A stretch of 64,000 nt of DNA from Sphagnum magellanicum (taxonomy: Eukaryota; Streptophyta; Sphagnopsida; Sphagnales; Sphagnaceae). Location: NCBI GenBank assembly GCA_021904315.1, contig CM038917.1:3038001-3102000 (forward strand), in the 5' to 3' direction. The notes beneath the pieces were generated by a model that saw only the letters and a list, made by a program, of their open reading frames with translations, was not told the origin of the DNA and did not search any database. The position numbers were made by a program, and so were the translations under genes. Of this stretch, positions 35,984-48,519 are shown one piece after another. Each line of letters begins with the position of its first letter. Within the stretch, counting starts at the first letter, position 1.

Positions 35984-36420
35984 AGATAGTATATATTGGA
36001 GTGGTTTTGAATAGTATTTCATTTTCTCCTTTCATGGTTTTTGAGTGCACATAGAACCTTCAAGCTTTGTTAGTTGTTGCAAGCCATAGTTTTGTGATTG
36101 TTTTTTTTAACCATGACAAGGGTCATCTTATGATTGATCGTTGTGGTGTGCTTGAGGTAGTACTTGTTGTATGCCACCTCCAACTTGCAATAATATCGCA
36201 ATGCATATGCACCCAAACAACAAGTTAGATGTTCCAACACGCCATACCCATGTCCATCATTAGAAACAATGCAACTATAGATAATGTTGTACATTAAATA
36301 CTCTCGAAACTTCCTATCTTGGATCTTCCACATGTGCTCTAAATCTTCAATGAGGATTCTAGCATTCAGCATGGGTGGAACGAATCCTACCAAAAAACAC
36401 ATCTACATGCGATAGATGAA

Positions 36421-39400
36421 ATGATATTCCTTTTGATGGGAAATGATTGGTAAAGTATATTCCAGCTCCTTCAAAATGTGCAAAGTGTCACTTAAGTTAC
36501 ATGGTTTCATTCCCACAACTTTTGCGTTAGATGTTGGAGGAACAATCTTTATTCATTCGTTATAGATGGGACAATGTATGCGAGTTCAGTAATGATCTGT
36601 TAATACATTTTAGTGTCGATTCTTCTCTTTGAGATTGGACGCCATTTTCATAAAATTTTAGATCTTTAACTCTAAACACATTTATTTTCTTCTCATTTCG
36701 AGAAATACCAATTACAAGTGCATACACAAAACATTTGATTCATTAAATGGCAAAACAACTGCATGTGTCTTAATTGCCACAAAAGTAAGTATTTGCTTGT
36801 CAATTAATGCTCTAATGTGATTGTTTGTTTCAATAGTCACTATGGATTTGTTTAAAATTCAATGTCAACCTTCGTTTTAAAAAAAATAAAATTTAAAGTT
36901 AATATTTTCTTCTAACATCACATAATTTGAATAAATTTTTATTATCATGTTTATTGAACCACAATGTAATGGAAATGATTAGATTTTGGTTCTTCGATCA
37001 TTTGTTGACATGTTTTTATAAATTTTATTGTTGTACATGTTTCATGGTCTTGGGGCCGACCTTATCATTTGGTAATTCACTAGTTGTTTTAACACTTTGA
37101 TCCTAAGTTCATGTGGCACCCAAGTTCACTATCTTAAAGTTGCATATAATTGTCTTTGAGGTTTCATGAACTCTGTTGAGAGCAAGTTGCTAAGCATTAC
37201 CACATCTTCTATCAACAAATTGTTCAAGAGGCTTGTAAAAAAATGTTTTGGAAACGGTTTTTTCAAACGTACACGTCCTTTGAAGAAATCCATGGCGTGT
37301 AAACATCACCAAATTGTAATCTTTCATATATTCCTTGGAAATGTGTATAGTCTGTTTGAACAATGTAAGATTTTATTTGTTTATCTTCACAATAACCCAT
37401 CACCATGCAACCCATTCGTTTATTTTGTCAATTACCCTTTTCATTCCAGGTTCCCCATGTTTTGATTTTGAAAAAATGTCAGAGGGGGTCTAGTATAGTA
37501 TCATTTCTTGGATATTCCAACCTTTTTTTTTGTCATTTCACATATTTTATCTAGTATGCTTGAAATTAATGTGTATTCAATCATTGATTCCATAATATTT
37601 AGTGTGACATTTGGTGTCGATTTTCTTCTTCCCATTGTAGATAAAAGTTTCACATTTACAAACACATTTTAGGGGTAGTTTGGATGTAGATAAATAATAA
37701 GGGTGGAGTAAATGCAAATTCAAATTAGATCAGGGAAATTAGTAGTAGAAGGGGGAAAATGCAATTTGATTATACAAGTAGCAAGAATGGTGCTAGATGC
37801 AAGATGTTGAGATTATGAATGAAAATAACAAATAGCTTGAAATGTTATAAACAACGTAAAGTGTTAGTGGCTACTTGGTATTATTTCAATTCCTAATCGG
37901 CACATGCCTTTTTGTGGTGAATGGGTAGTGTATGGATCCACACATACCTCATGGGGGTCAATAGGCTTGTAGTAAGGTATTGTTTCAATTTCTAATGGGC
38001 ACATGCCTCTTGGTGGTGAATGGGTAGTGTATGGATTGGCACATACCTATTGGTGAGTCAACAAGTTTATATGCCACTAAATTGGATTTAGTTTAAAAAT
38101 CTAAATGGTTTAGATTTTATAAAAATTCATATTAAAAAATATGTAGTATAACTTGAAGTATTTCCTAGCATTAGCAAGATATTCTTAAAAAGATTCACTT
38201 GGGCTCACTTATTTGTGCTCACACATTCACAAGATAACATTCCAACTTACTTTCCTCCAAGTCTCCTTCAAGAACTTTGTAAAAAGAACCCCCTTTACTA
38301 CTGCTAATCGTCCTTAAGTAATCAAAAAAAATTCTAACTACCTTGTCAGCTATTTTCATCATTGGGTGTCAAAACATTTCAAAGACTCATAACTTTTTAA
38401 AATGAATTCCAAACTGAATGTTTGAAAAATCAATCTTACAACCCTTGGAAAGATCTTTCTAATGCCATATTAATTCCTTCAATTGGAGTTGATTTGACCT
38501 CTGAAATTGTCAAAAATGTGAAGCCCAATAGTCATTATGGTATTTTGGTAGGCAATTTCGGTAGATAACTTGGTAAGCCATTTTGCTACTTTGGTAGGTA
38601 TTTGCTTTGATTCCTTACATTTATTGTAAAATACTAATCAAATTATCCCTTCAACATTTATTGTTTCCTTCTATTACTAATATTTTTTTCACCTAACAAG
38701 TATAATCATAGGGGGAGTGGATGCCCTTGGAACTCCATTTTCATGCATTGTTGGGCTTGTTGACTCACTTGGTATCATAATTTTTGACTTAAGTTTAGGC
38801 ACATGCAAGCTAGGTCCCGTATTCGATGATAATTTGTTTTTACCATGGTTCAATGACTCCCCAAAGGGCAATTCCATTGTCCTAGAGAGGGAATTATTGT
38901 CCTTCATTATCAAACTCCATGGCACTTCGCCTAATCATGAACTTGTTGTCTATGCATGGCTCCCTTGTGTTTGCAAATGTTCATGCATGAGGTCAACAAT
39001 GACTTTGACAACTTCCCATGAGTTAATTTTTAGATTGATGGGCTTGACCATTTCCTTTCCAAGGGCAGGTATGATTTGCCTACAAATGAAACATTAAAGA
39101 TTATCAACATTACTGCATGTTGTGTCCAACATGGAAATAAACATTGTGAACAACATGACCACCCAATTATCATTTGGTGTGGAAGGTGAGCTAGGTAAGC
39201 CAAGGCCTAGAATTGGTGCCATCTTGTGAACCACAATGTTGCCACAAAACCTTTTTGGGTCTTTGGTAAACAACTTTCACCAAATGTTGAGAAGTATGGT
39301 CAACCCTTGATCTTGAACCCAAATTCAAAACAAGAATGTAAGTGAAACTCAACCAACAACTAATTGCATGGACAACCTTAATACTAGATAATCACCAAGG

Positions 39401-41296
39401 TTATCCCTAAAAATAATGTATTAAATTCAATATCAAAATAAACATATGAATAAATTTTAAGCAAAAGCTAATCATTAATTCACAACTATAGTATTTGAGA
39501 GAAACCAAGCTTAGGTCATTTAAATCAATCTCCTAGACCTAGATTCAAAACTAGAATAATTAGTAAGTAGCCAAAGGCTCATTAATTCACAATTTTACTA
39601 CTAAAAGAGGCCAATTATATCTTTAAAAGTACTAAGTGACTAAACTAAAGCTTGAAAAGAACCAATCAACTAAACAAACTACAAACTCAACAAGTTGCAA
39701 TTAACACATTCAAGCTTAACACTTTGTGTGTGAGCATGGCAACATAGTTTTGTTTAAAGCCAAGGTAGGATCTAATGCCATAAACCCCCCATTCCTATGT
39801 TTGTGACATATGGCTCCATGGCATTTGAACTCACTAGGATGCATGGCGCCAATTTTTTGGTGGATTATATAACTAAACATGAGTTGGAAAGTCCATTTAT
39901 AAGTTAAATGTGCCACTTGTTGGACAATTTTTTCACATGTCACCAAGTTTGACAACTTTGTAATGGGTGTAGTGACTACAAACGATTCCATTGATTTGTG
40001 AATAGTTGAACCCACCATGTTGCCTACGTCATTCAGATGTTTAAATCGATTTCACCATATGGTTACCAATTTGTACATAAGACCAACAAAGCCACATTTA
40101 CTTATGTGAACATTAGTGTCCAACACTTAATTATTTTATGAAAATCAAGTTCAACTACTTCAAGAACTATGCTAGACCATAAAGTAGTGTTTGAGACTTG
40201 TGAGCTTGGCCATTTGCCCAAGGAATCATGTCCATTGTTTTGGCCCCTTCATCCTTTGATGTTTTTATGTGTTTATTATTCACTAAAAAACCTTGGAATT
40301 GACATTGTCAAAGCTTAAATATCTTCAAAATTTTGTATCACTTAACATCATTTGGGTTACCGTGGTGCCTTTTCTAATAACATGTAGTTTGGGGTCAAAG
40401 AAGGACAAGATTTGGATACACTAAAAGATGAAGAGAAAAATGGAGAAAATCTATGTTGATGGTAAAAACTATTTGATATGCCTTGATATAAGTTGATTGA
40501 TTTTATTCTTCCATTGAATGGTGAACATTGTTTTTTGAAAAGTGAAATGTAGGTCTACAAGGGTTGAAGTATAATCTAACACAACAAAGACAAGTATACT
40601 ATCTCTTCATATCCTTTTTTTGAATATGGTAGACATGTTTCAAAAGCATATATCTATTTTATCTTATGTTTGTTATATTTAGCACTGGCAAATATGTCCC
40701 AAAATGGATAATTTCTTTTTCCTACAATTCAAATGTAAATTCTTCGATAAGAGGATCTCCAAATATTTTAGTTCATTATTGAAATGAGATTACAAGAAAT
40801 TCAAATTTTCTCATAATTGTGAACTATTTCTTTAGAAAGCACTATGTGCTTGAATAATATATTTGATAAGATTTCAATAGTTATTTATCTAAAAGAGGCT
40901 TCATATATGAAATAGTGAAATTTATCATGTAAATTGATTTTTGTACTCGGGAATGTATGCATTTTCTTAGTGGGGGTGGAAATGAGGTGCAAACACCAAT
41001 TGGTACCTTTCTTTCATTATGCCAAAACATGGTTTGGATGATTAAAAGATTTATTACTAATGCCCATTTTCAGTCATGTAGTAGAATATGGAGTAATATT
41101 TGCTTAGTCACTTTCTTGTAATAATTACTATGAATAATGATCATAGTCAAATGGCTATATGACTATAGTAAAAATGACATGACTATATAGTAATTTATAG
41201 ACTTGACTATAGTAATTTAGAAGGTGTTCAAACATAGTTGACTTCTTTTCTTGTTTTAGTTGACTAATTCTAACTAATGTTTTCTTTAAGGATTGT
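36421..41296. other. AT-rich region with unassigned ORFs
   Basis: No gene recognised. Two longer open stretches were examined: 38717-39097 (plus, 126 codons, or 38925-38689 minus) and 40018-39716 (minus, 100 codons; begins MVGSTIHKSMESFVVT, rich in Cys/His near its end, CHGAICHKH). Neither matches a family I know; they may be transposon relics. A 99-bp tandem duplication lies at 37879-38076. Confidence 0.35.
37879..38076. repeat. 99-bp tandem duplication
   Basis: Copy 1 starts at 37879 and copy 2 at 37978. Both contain cacatgcct.tt.gtggtga and then atgggtagtgtatgga. The halves diverge at scattered positions. Confidence 0.8.
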
Positions 41297-41350
41297 GTGA
41301 TGTAGTCGAGGTGGCAATCATCCCTAAAATAATTTAGCCAAAATTTGGGT
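41297..41350 (+). repeat. Dispersed repeat copy B (partial)
   Basis: Reads gtgatgtagtcgaggtggca, then atcatcc and atttagccaaaatttgg. This matches the end of copy D read in reverse (gtgatgtagccaaagtggcg ... atttagccaaatttggctac). Confidence 0.55.
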
Positions 41351-41784
41351 ACATTCTAAACATGAAAATAAAATTTAAAAAATATTTTGGAATATTCTCA
41401 AAGACTTGTTGAAACTTCTCAAAAAGTTTGATAGATTTGGGCCATTTTTTTGTGAAGAATTTTTAATTTGTGTAGGTCATGATCAAATTTTCCATGTTGA
41501 ATTCATGTGAAAATTTGCACAAATTGGGTTTTTCTTACCATCTTAAAAGGGAAATATAGAAATAAAATAATTTGGTTAAAAAAATCATATTTTATTCCCT
41601 ACTAAATATCAATAATTAACAACCAATGATCTTATAAATATTTTGCAATCATCTAATTTGGCTCAACAAATGTGAAAAATAAATTAACATCTCACCCAAA
41701 GTTTATTTTGAAAACAATTATTTTCAAGTGCATTCAATTTATGCAAGAATGTTTTACAACTTGGAGCATAAAAAATTTGAGTTC

Positions 41785-44700
41785 TCAATGTGTAGTCATT
41801 TTGCCAATAAAATTAGGCAATTCTTTCAACTTGGAACATTCAGAAAAATCACATTTTTGTAGTCTAATCAATTCATTGGTAGATGTAGGCAAATCCTTCA
41901 ATTCAAAACACCTTGACAAATCAAGTTCTTCAAGTGTGCTTAATTGACCAATTGATGTAGGTAATTCCTCCAACTTATAACAACTTCTCAATTTGAATTT
42001 TTGAAGCGCATTCAATTGGCCAATAGATGGTGGCAACTCTTTTAAATTAAAACACCACGCTATATTTAATTCTTGTAACATGTTTAATTGGCCAATAGAT
42101 GAAGGTAATTGACTTAACATGGAACACCATGACAAATTGAGTTGTTGAAGTGCATTCAATTTTCCAATAGATGTAGGTAGTTCCTTCACTTTTACACACC
42201 ATGACAAATTGAGTTTTTGGAGTCGAATCAATTCACCAATGGATATGGGTAATTCTTTCAATTTTGAACACCATGATAAATTGAACTTTTGGAGTGCATT
42301 CAATTGGCCAATAGATGTAGGTAGTTCTTTCAATTTGAAACATTTAGAACAATCCAACGTTTTAAGTTCATTCAATTGGCTTATAGAAATAGGTACTTCC
42401 TTCAAATTCGAACACCAAGATAATTTGAGGACTTTTAATGAATTTAATTGGCCAATAGATGTGGGCAATTCCTTTAGTTGCGAACAATTAGACAAATTCA
42501 ATGTTTGGAGTGTAGTCAATTGGCCAATAGATGTGGGCAATTTCTGTAGTTCGGAACAATCAGACAAATTCAATGTTTGGAGTGTAGTCAATTGGCCAAT
42601 AGATGTGGACAATTCCTTTAGCTGGGAACAATGAGACAAATTCAATGTTTGGAGTGTAGTCAATTGGCCAATAGATGTGGGCAATTCCTTTAGTTGGGAA
42701 CATTTAAACAAATCCAATGTTTGGAGTGTAGTCAATTGGCCGATAGATGTGGGCAATTCCTTTAGTTGGGAACATTTAAACAAATCCAATGTTTGGAGTG
42801 TAGTCAATTGGCCGATAGATGTGGGCAATTCCTTTAGTTGGGAACATTTAAACAAATCCAATGTTTGGAGTGTAGTCAATTGGCCGATAGATGTGGGCAA
42901 TTCCTTTAGTTGGGAACATTGAAACAAATCCAATGTTTGGAGTGTAGTCAATTGGCCAATAGATGTGGGCAATTCCTTTAGTTGGGAACAATCAAACAAA
43001 TTCAATGTTTGGAGTGTAGTCAATTGGCCAATAGATGTGGGCAATTCCTTTAGTTGGGAACATTTAAACAAATCCAATGTTTGGAGTGTAGTCAATTGGC
43101 CAATAGATGTGGGCAATTCCTTTAGTTGGGAACAATCAAACAAATTCAATGTTTGGAATGTAGTCAATTGGCCAATAGATGTGGGCAATTCCTTTAGCTG
43201 GGAATAATAAGACAAATGCAATCTTTGGAGTGTAGTCAATTGACCAATAGATGTGGGCAATTCCTTTAGCTGGGAACATTTAAACAAATTCAATGTTTGG
43301 AGTGTAGTCAATTGGCCAATAGATGTGGGCAATTCCTTTAGCTGGGAACAATGAGACAAATTCAATGTTTGGAGTGTAGTCAATTGGCCAATAGATGTGG
43401 GCAATTCCTTTAGCTGGGAACAATGAGACAAATCCAATGTTTGGAGTGTAGTCAATTGGCCAATAGATGTGGGCAATTCCTTTAGCTGGGAACAATAAGA
43501 CAAATGCAATGTTTGGAGTGTAGTCAATTGGCGAATAGATGTGGGCAATTCCTTTAGCTGGGAACAATGAGACAAATCCAATGTTTGGAGTGTAGTCAAT
43601 TGGCCAATAGATGTGGGCAATTCCTGTAGCTGGGAACAATAAGACAAATGCAATGTTTGGAGTGTAGTCAATTGGCTAATAGATGTGGGCAATTCCTTTA
43701 ACTGGGAACAATGAGACAAATCCAATGTTTGGAGTGTAGTCAATTGGCAAATAGATGTGGGCAATTCCTTTAATTGGGAACACTCAGACAAATTCAATGT
43801 TTGGAGTATACTCAATTGGCCAATAGATGTGGGCAATTCCTTCAACATCGAACATTGAAATATATTTAGTTTTTGGAGTGCATTTAATTGTCCAATAAAT
43901 GTAGGTAATTCTTTTAGATTGGAACATTGAGACAAATCCAACTCTTGAAGTGCAATCAATTGATTAATGGATGTAGGTAACTCATTTAATTGGGAACAAT
44001 TGCATAATTTGATTTCTTGGAGTGCATTCAATTGACCAATTGATGGAGGCAATTCTTGTAATTCATAACACATGACCAAATGAAGTATACGTAACTGAGA
44101 AAAATAAGTCAAATCAAAAGGCAACTTTTTCATATTGCATTCCTGAAGATGTAACCATTTTAAATTATTTTGATTTTGTTGTTGGATGCAAACCTTTATA
44201 ACACTTGATGAAGTTTTTGTCATGGTAAGCAACTTGAGGTTTGGTAATTCTTTTGCAATTTGATGTGGCAATGAACGCTTTTCTTCACATCTTGTTATTG
44301 ACATGCCTTCAACCTACCACAATGAAGCCACACAACAAAATTTAATGTTTGATGTGATGAAATGCATGTTTATATAATTGTTATACATGTAAATGTAAAT
44401 ACATATGTTTAATAACATATTTTAATCCATTCCTATGTGAATGTTTTAAAAGTTTGTTTTTAAATTTTTAGTCCCAAAACAAGTAAGTGCGTTAACAATT
44501 CTAGTATAAAATCAAATTGATTAAAACTTGTTAACATATAACATACCTTTTTGTTTGCTAAAAAAAAGTTTGGTTTTTTAGGGTTCCATATAAATATTCG
44601 ACTCCTTTGCTCCATGCCAATCTTTTGTCCCATGTCTTTTAATTGTTCATGCATATTTAGGTACCCATCTTCTGTAATTTTAACAAGGGATCGATCTTTC

Positions 44701-47700
44701 AAATTTCGTAATCCAAGAATGGGGGATCGATAAGTCCCTACACGAAAGGTGGTATTTGTTTCATACACATTAAAAAAACAAGCAATATCTAAAAACATAT
44801 GTTTTTCTTCCTCTTCCAAATCATCATAACTAATTTTTAACTTCTTCCAAAGCACTTCATTTTCCCTACCCCCTCCTAAAGCTTCTGCAACACTCAATTT
44901 CCACAAAGCTTCTTTCCAAATTTCTAAACAATGTTTAGTATTCAAAAATCGACCCATCACTTCAATACTCAAAGGTAATCCACCACAAGTTTTCACAATC
45001 TCATTAGTAATAACATTGAAATTGGGTTTCATCTTCTTTTCAACACCATATGCATGGAACATGAAAAGTTCCTTTGCTTGCCTTTCCTCGAGCAAATTCA
45101 CATCCACTTTTCCAACCTCATTGACATGATTTTCCAATATTTGCCAATTTCGACAAGTCACAATTATTTTACTCTTGTTTTTTTCTTTGTCACCATTGAC
45201 TAGAAGATCATGTAAGGTGACAAAGGTTTCTGTTGTGCCAACATCATCTATAACCACCAATACTTTCTTTAAGGTTGTGAAATGTTTAATATTATTTAGA
45301 TCATCATCATTCACATCTTTATTTATGTCGCATAAATCACGTAGAAGTTGTTTTTGAACATCATGCAAACGCCTTGATTTCACGTCTTTCAAGTAACTAC
45401 ATTTATCATATTGCTTATAGATCAAATGATATATTTTCTTACTCAAAGTGGTTTTGCCAATGCCACCCATTCCAACCAAACCAATGATAGAGACCTTTTC
45501 TAACAACTTGATCAAATCCGTTGTTTTGTTGTCCAACCCCACTTCAAATTTTGGCAATGATGGAAGCTTTGATTGTTTCTGCCAAGATTCATGAATCTCA
45601 TGTATTAGTTCATAAGATCAAAAGTGATTATCTTCCTACATAATTAAATGCAAAAACAAAAATGGTGTTGTAAGACTATAACAAACAATTCTTTCTTGCT
45701 CACAGTAAAATTAGTGTATAAATTAGTTGACCAAAAAGATAAAACACATTCTCTAGTTCAAATTGTAGATTTGAAAACATTATGAACAATGAACATGACA
45801 TGCAAATTAAGGTTGATAATTTACCTTCAAGCAAATTTTTAAACATTCCACTAGCTTAAAATAACTTGGGTGATCCTTGGTAGGTGGCCTACAAATTGTG
45901 AAATGATTTGCATCTTCAACCATGTAATTGTTGGCACCTGCCAATCGTTGTGATGATGCATATGGCACTAGCACTCCCTATATCAAAGTAATTATATGAG
46001 GTCAAAATGACACAAATTTGTGAACTTATGGCATTATCAATAAATAATACTATAAATAATTATGATAAATTAAACATATTAATAAGCAAAGAAGAAACCT
46101 AAATATATTAATATGAAAATCTTGCAACTATGGTGATATAAAAAAAAAATTGATCATATCAATGAAAACAATCTAAAAACTTTTGATTGCAAAAGGAGTT
46201 GTGTGCAAATAATCAAAGATGGAATGGCCAATACACAAACTAGTGAGACTTGGACCATTGTTTTTACAAAATTCATTTAATGACCTCTATATATATATGA
46301 ACTAACATGCCATTAATATATATATATGGCATATTAGTTCAAGGCCAAAACCGATATGAATATAAAAAATAAAACATAAAAGTTCTTGAAATAACTTGAA
46401 GTTGAATATTAAACAAAACAATTGCATTAGAAGCTTACCCATTTTCCTTCAAGAGCTTGTCCTTCACAAAATGCATAAATTATGAAGTCTTGGCTACTGG
46501 CCTTTTCAAAATCCGTTGAGAGATCTTCCATTTATCGATTGAATGATGTCAAATTTCTCAATAAGCTTGAATGAATTCTTAGTTTCTTTTTCATGATATG
46601 TTGGCATTTCCAAGAAAAATATTTAAAAATACCTTCATTACCTCCAGCATGTGGCACACCATAAAATATTGTCCCTTTAAGATTTTCCAAAAATCTTTTG
46701 CAACTTTTGTTAATAGCAACATCAATCAAATTGATAGTCCTTTGATATATATGTTTTTGGACTTCAACCACCAAGCTTTTGAGTACAAGGCCTCCAAAAC
46801 TATAACCGACCAATACAATTGGGGCATCCCAAAGAATGTCATACCTATACAAAAAAAATTGCATCAATACAAAATTTGACCAACTTGCATTGCTTTCAAA
46901 CAAATATCTACTCAAAAAGATAATGTCAAAACTATACATGAAAATAGCAAGAGTTGTGACTAACCATACAACATTTTTGCAAATATTTCATTATAGCAAA
47001 TAGTTGTGTAAGAAGAAAACTTTGACTAATTACATTTTGTACAAGTATCAAACATATTCACTTGGTTCCTACTTTTCAATTGTGAATCCCAATCTTGCAA
47101 TTCTAACATAGGATGGGCATTGTCTACTTTGAAAAACTTGTACAAATTGTTAGTAGACACATTTCATTGTTTTTCTCATTCTTTTCAACTTGTCTTTAAC
47201 ACGTGCATATAAATACCTAGCCACGTCTGCATGAAATTTCCATCAAGCCTCCAACAATGTACATAAACATGCAAAAAAAAAATTCACATGTAATCATAAT
47301 ACGCATTTTATGCATTATAATTATTGGAAAGTTTACTAAAACTATCATGAAAATGTGTAATCACGTGATAAATAATGAAAATGTTTTTGTTTGGATTGTG
47401 GCTAGAAAAATGATGGGAAGTCTATTTCTCAAGCATGATCAAACGGACTTAAAACATTATTAAAAACCCCTACATGTTTTTTTTCTAGAAATTTGGTTTG
47501 CTATGATAATAACAAATCATATTGCAAGAGATATCTACATAGGAGGACTATGTTGGTTGGAACTAAAGCTTGAACCTTGTAGCACTAACATTTACACACC
47601 ACATCCTAATTTGCTTGGAAGACTAAAAAATAAAAACATGTGATAAATGTTCAACACAAGCTTTGACACCCATGCCCATTACAAGAATTTTAAACATATA

Positions 47701-48146
47701 ATTCAAAACACTTAAAAAGGAGACTATCATATATAAGACAACATGTATCAACAATTTGCTTGTCTAAAATTCTAATATTTTGGAATGCACATGGTTAATT
47801 TGGTTAAATGTTCAACCGAGGATATTGCAAAGGAAATTTGGAAATTGTGGACATACCTTGATGTCACCAAACTATGAATGAGGTTTTTGCCGATATTTGC
47901 AACATTATTATGAACACCAATAAGATTAGAATCATATGATAGAGAGAGAATTCGAACATTATTTCCCATGTCCTCAGATAGCCACTTTTCTGGCCAACAT
48001 ATGGGCTCGTTTCTTCCATCAGTGGTGGTTGATGTCCATGTCTCTTTCCATTCATCATTCCCAAATGCAATGCCATGAAAAAAAATGATGACCAAATCTG
48101 GGTTTGATGAAATGCATTTTGGATTGAGATCATGCACTGGAATTAT
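41785..48146 (-). pseudogene. Hydrolase-NB-ARC-LRR (HNL) receptor gene with two in-frame stops
   Basis: Five exons share one frame: H1 48146-47857, H2 46844-46439, H3 45977-45825, N 45635-44547, L 44313-41785 (4467 nt). H1-H3 encode an alpha/beta-hydrolase of the SERAC1-like type: oxyanion motif FFHGIAFG, nucleophile GYSFGG (about 46808), GVPHAGG, and the late ANHF histidine. Exon N is NB-ARC: P-loop GMGGIGKTT (45473-45447), kinase-2 VLVVIDDV, RNBS-B KSKIIVTCRN, GLPL CGGLPL, RNBS-D MFLDIACFF, and MHEQ where MHD is usual. Exon L has 33 LRRs. The architecture matches HNL intracellular immune receptors known from Marchantia. In-frame stops lie at 46534-46532 (TAA, end of H2) and 45620-45618 (TGA, start of N); both are one C-to-T step from sense codons (CAA, CGA). 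Everything else is intact, so it is a recent pseudogene, or readthrough, separate short products or sequence error apply. The first exon with the ATG was not found. Confidence 0.85.
42430..43860 (-). repeat. 72-bp LRR-coding tandem array
   Basis: About 19 near-identical 72-bp units inside the LRR exon, each coding 24 residues of the pattern LQTL(D/N/H)L(S/F)xCSQLKELPTSIG plus QLTT. Differences fall mainly in the codons after LQTL and after the second L, the exposed face of the beta strand. Three neighbouring units share the private variant ggccgatag (about 42739, 42811 and 42883), marking the youngest duplication. Flanking repeats at both ends are more diverged. Long plus-strand ORFs here are antisense by-products of the repeat. 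Confidence 0.9.
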
Positions 48147-48519
48147 CTACACATTGGAACACAATAGTCAATGTATTTTTTAGAGTTCACATCAATGTAG
48201 TATTCATAATCATCAAACACCATAAGATGAATACAAAATCATCAAATTTTGTAAGGATAATAGTCATTTGAAGATAGATCAAATTAAACAAAAAAATAAT
48301 AATTTTAAGAATGTATTCATTCATCATTTCTACCTTGATTTTCAAGGTACCTACTATTCAATATGTGTTTCTTGCCAAACTCATGACTACTATGTAATGT
48401 TGAAAAATTTTCAAATTTTAAAACATGGTCCAACAATTTTAGCACATTAAATAAAATTTGAGTTCCCCAAACCACAAAACTTAGGTCCTTAGTGGATCTA
48501 TGCATCCTATAATTTTATA
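48147..48519. other. Upstream of HNL hydrolase exon; missing first exon expected here
   Basis: The hydrolase frame opens at acceptor atgtgtag|ATAATTCC, so at least one more 5' exon should lie to the right. No ATG-bearing exon with a matching phase 0 donor was identified in this AT-rich sequence. Confidence 0.35.

Larger units (their letters stand above)
32840..36420 (-). mobile_element. CACTA (En/Spm) transposase relic
   Basis: On the minus strand, pieces of a CACTA transposase appear in the family order. At 36402-36100 a TNP2-like segment reads ARILIEDLEHMWK, then SNDGHGYGVLEHLTCC. At 35559-35332 a DUF4218-like segment reads MCQTIIRLSKCFQKICMKIV then LEIYFPHGFFDISTHLFIHL. At 35260-35120 follows YDEALGFCTEYLSLYEHI. 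At about 33790-33590 a DUF4216-like segment reads LRYVGVSKEILVVSYATMKQ and QDQYGFWFINYA, and at 33000-32840 comes a VFHVDGQV-type tail. Stops and frame breaks occur throughout. TIRs starting CACTA were not found. The gap between the TNP2 and DUF4218 parts holds a minisatellite. Confidence 0.75.

Noticed and set aside
42209..43639. Long open frames on both strands within the LRR array (for example repeated WPIDVGNSFSW and IAHIYWPIDYTP)
   Set aside because: A 72-bp repeat divisible by three keeps all frames periodic; only the minus frame encoding LRRs has homology and splicing.
42430..43860. CRISPR-like regular repeats
   Set aside because: The units are contiguous without spacers and encode LRRs in a plant gene.
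45618..46534. RNA editing (U-to-C) as a repair of the TAA and TGA codons in HNL
   Set aside because: Both stops could be removed by U-to-C editing, but such editing in hornworts and ferns is known from organelles, and this is a spliced nuclear gene.
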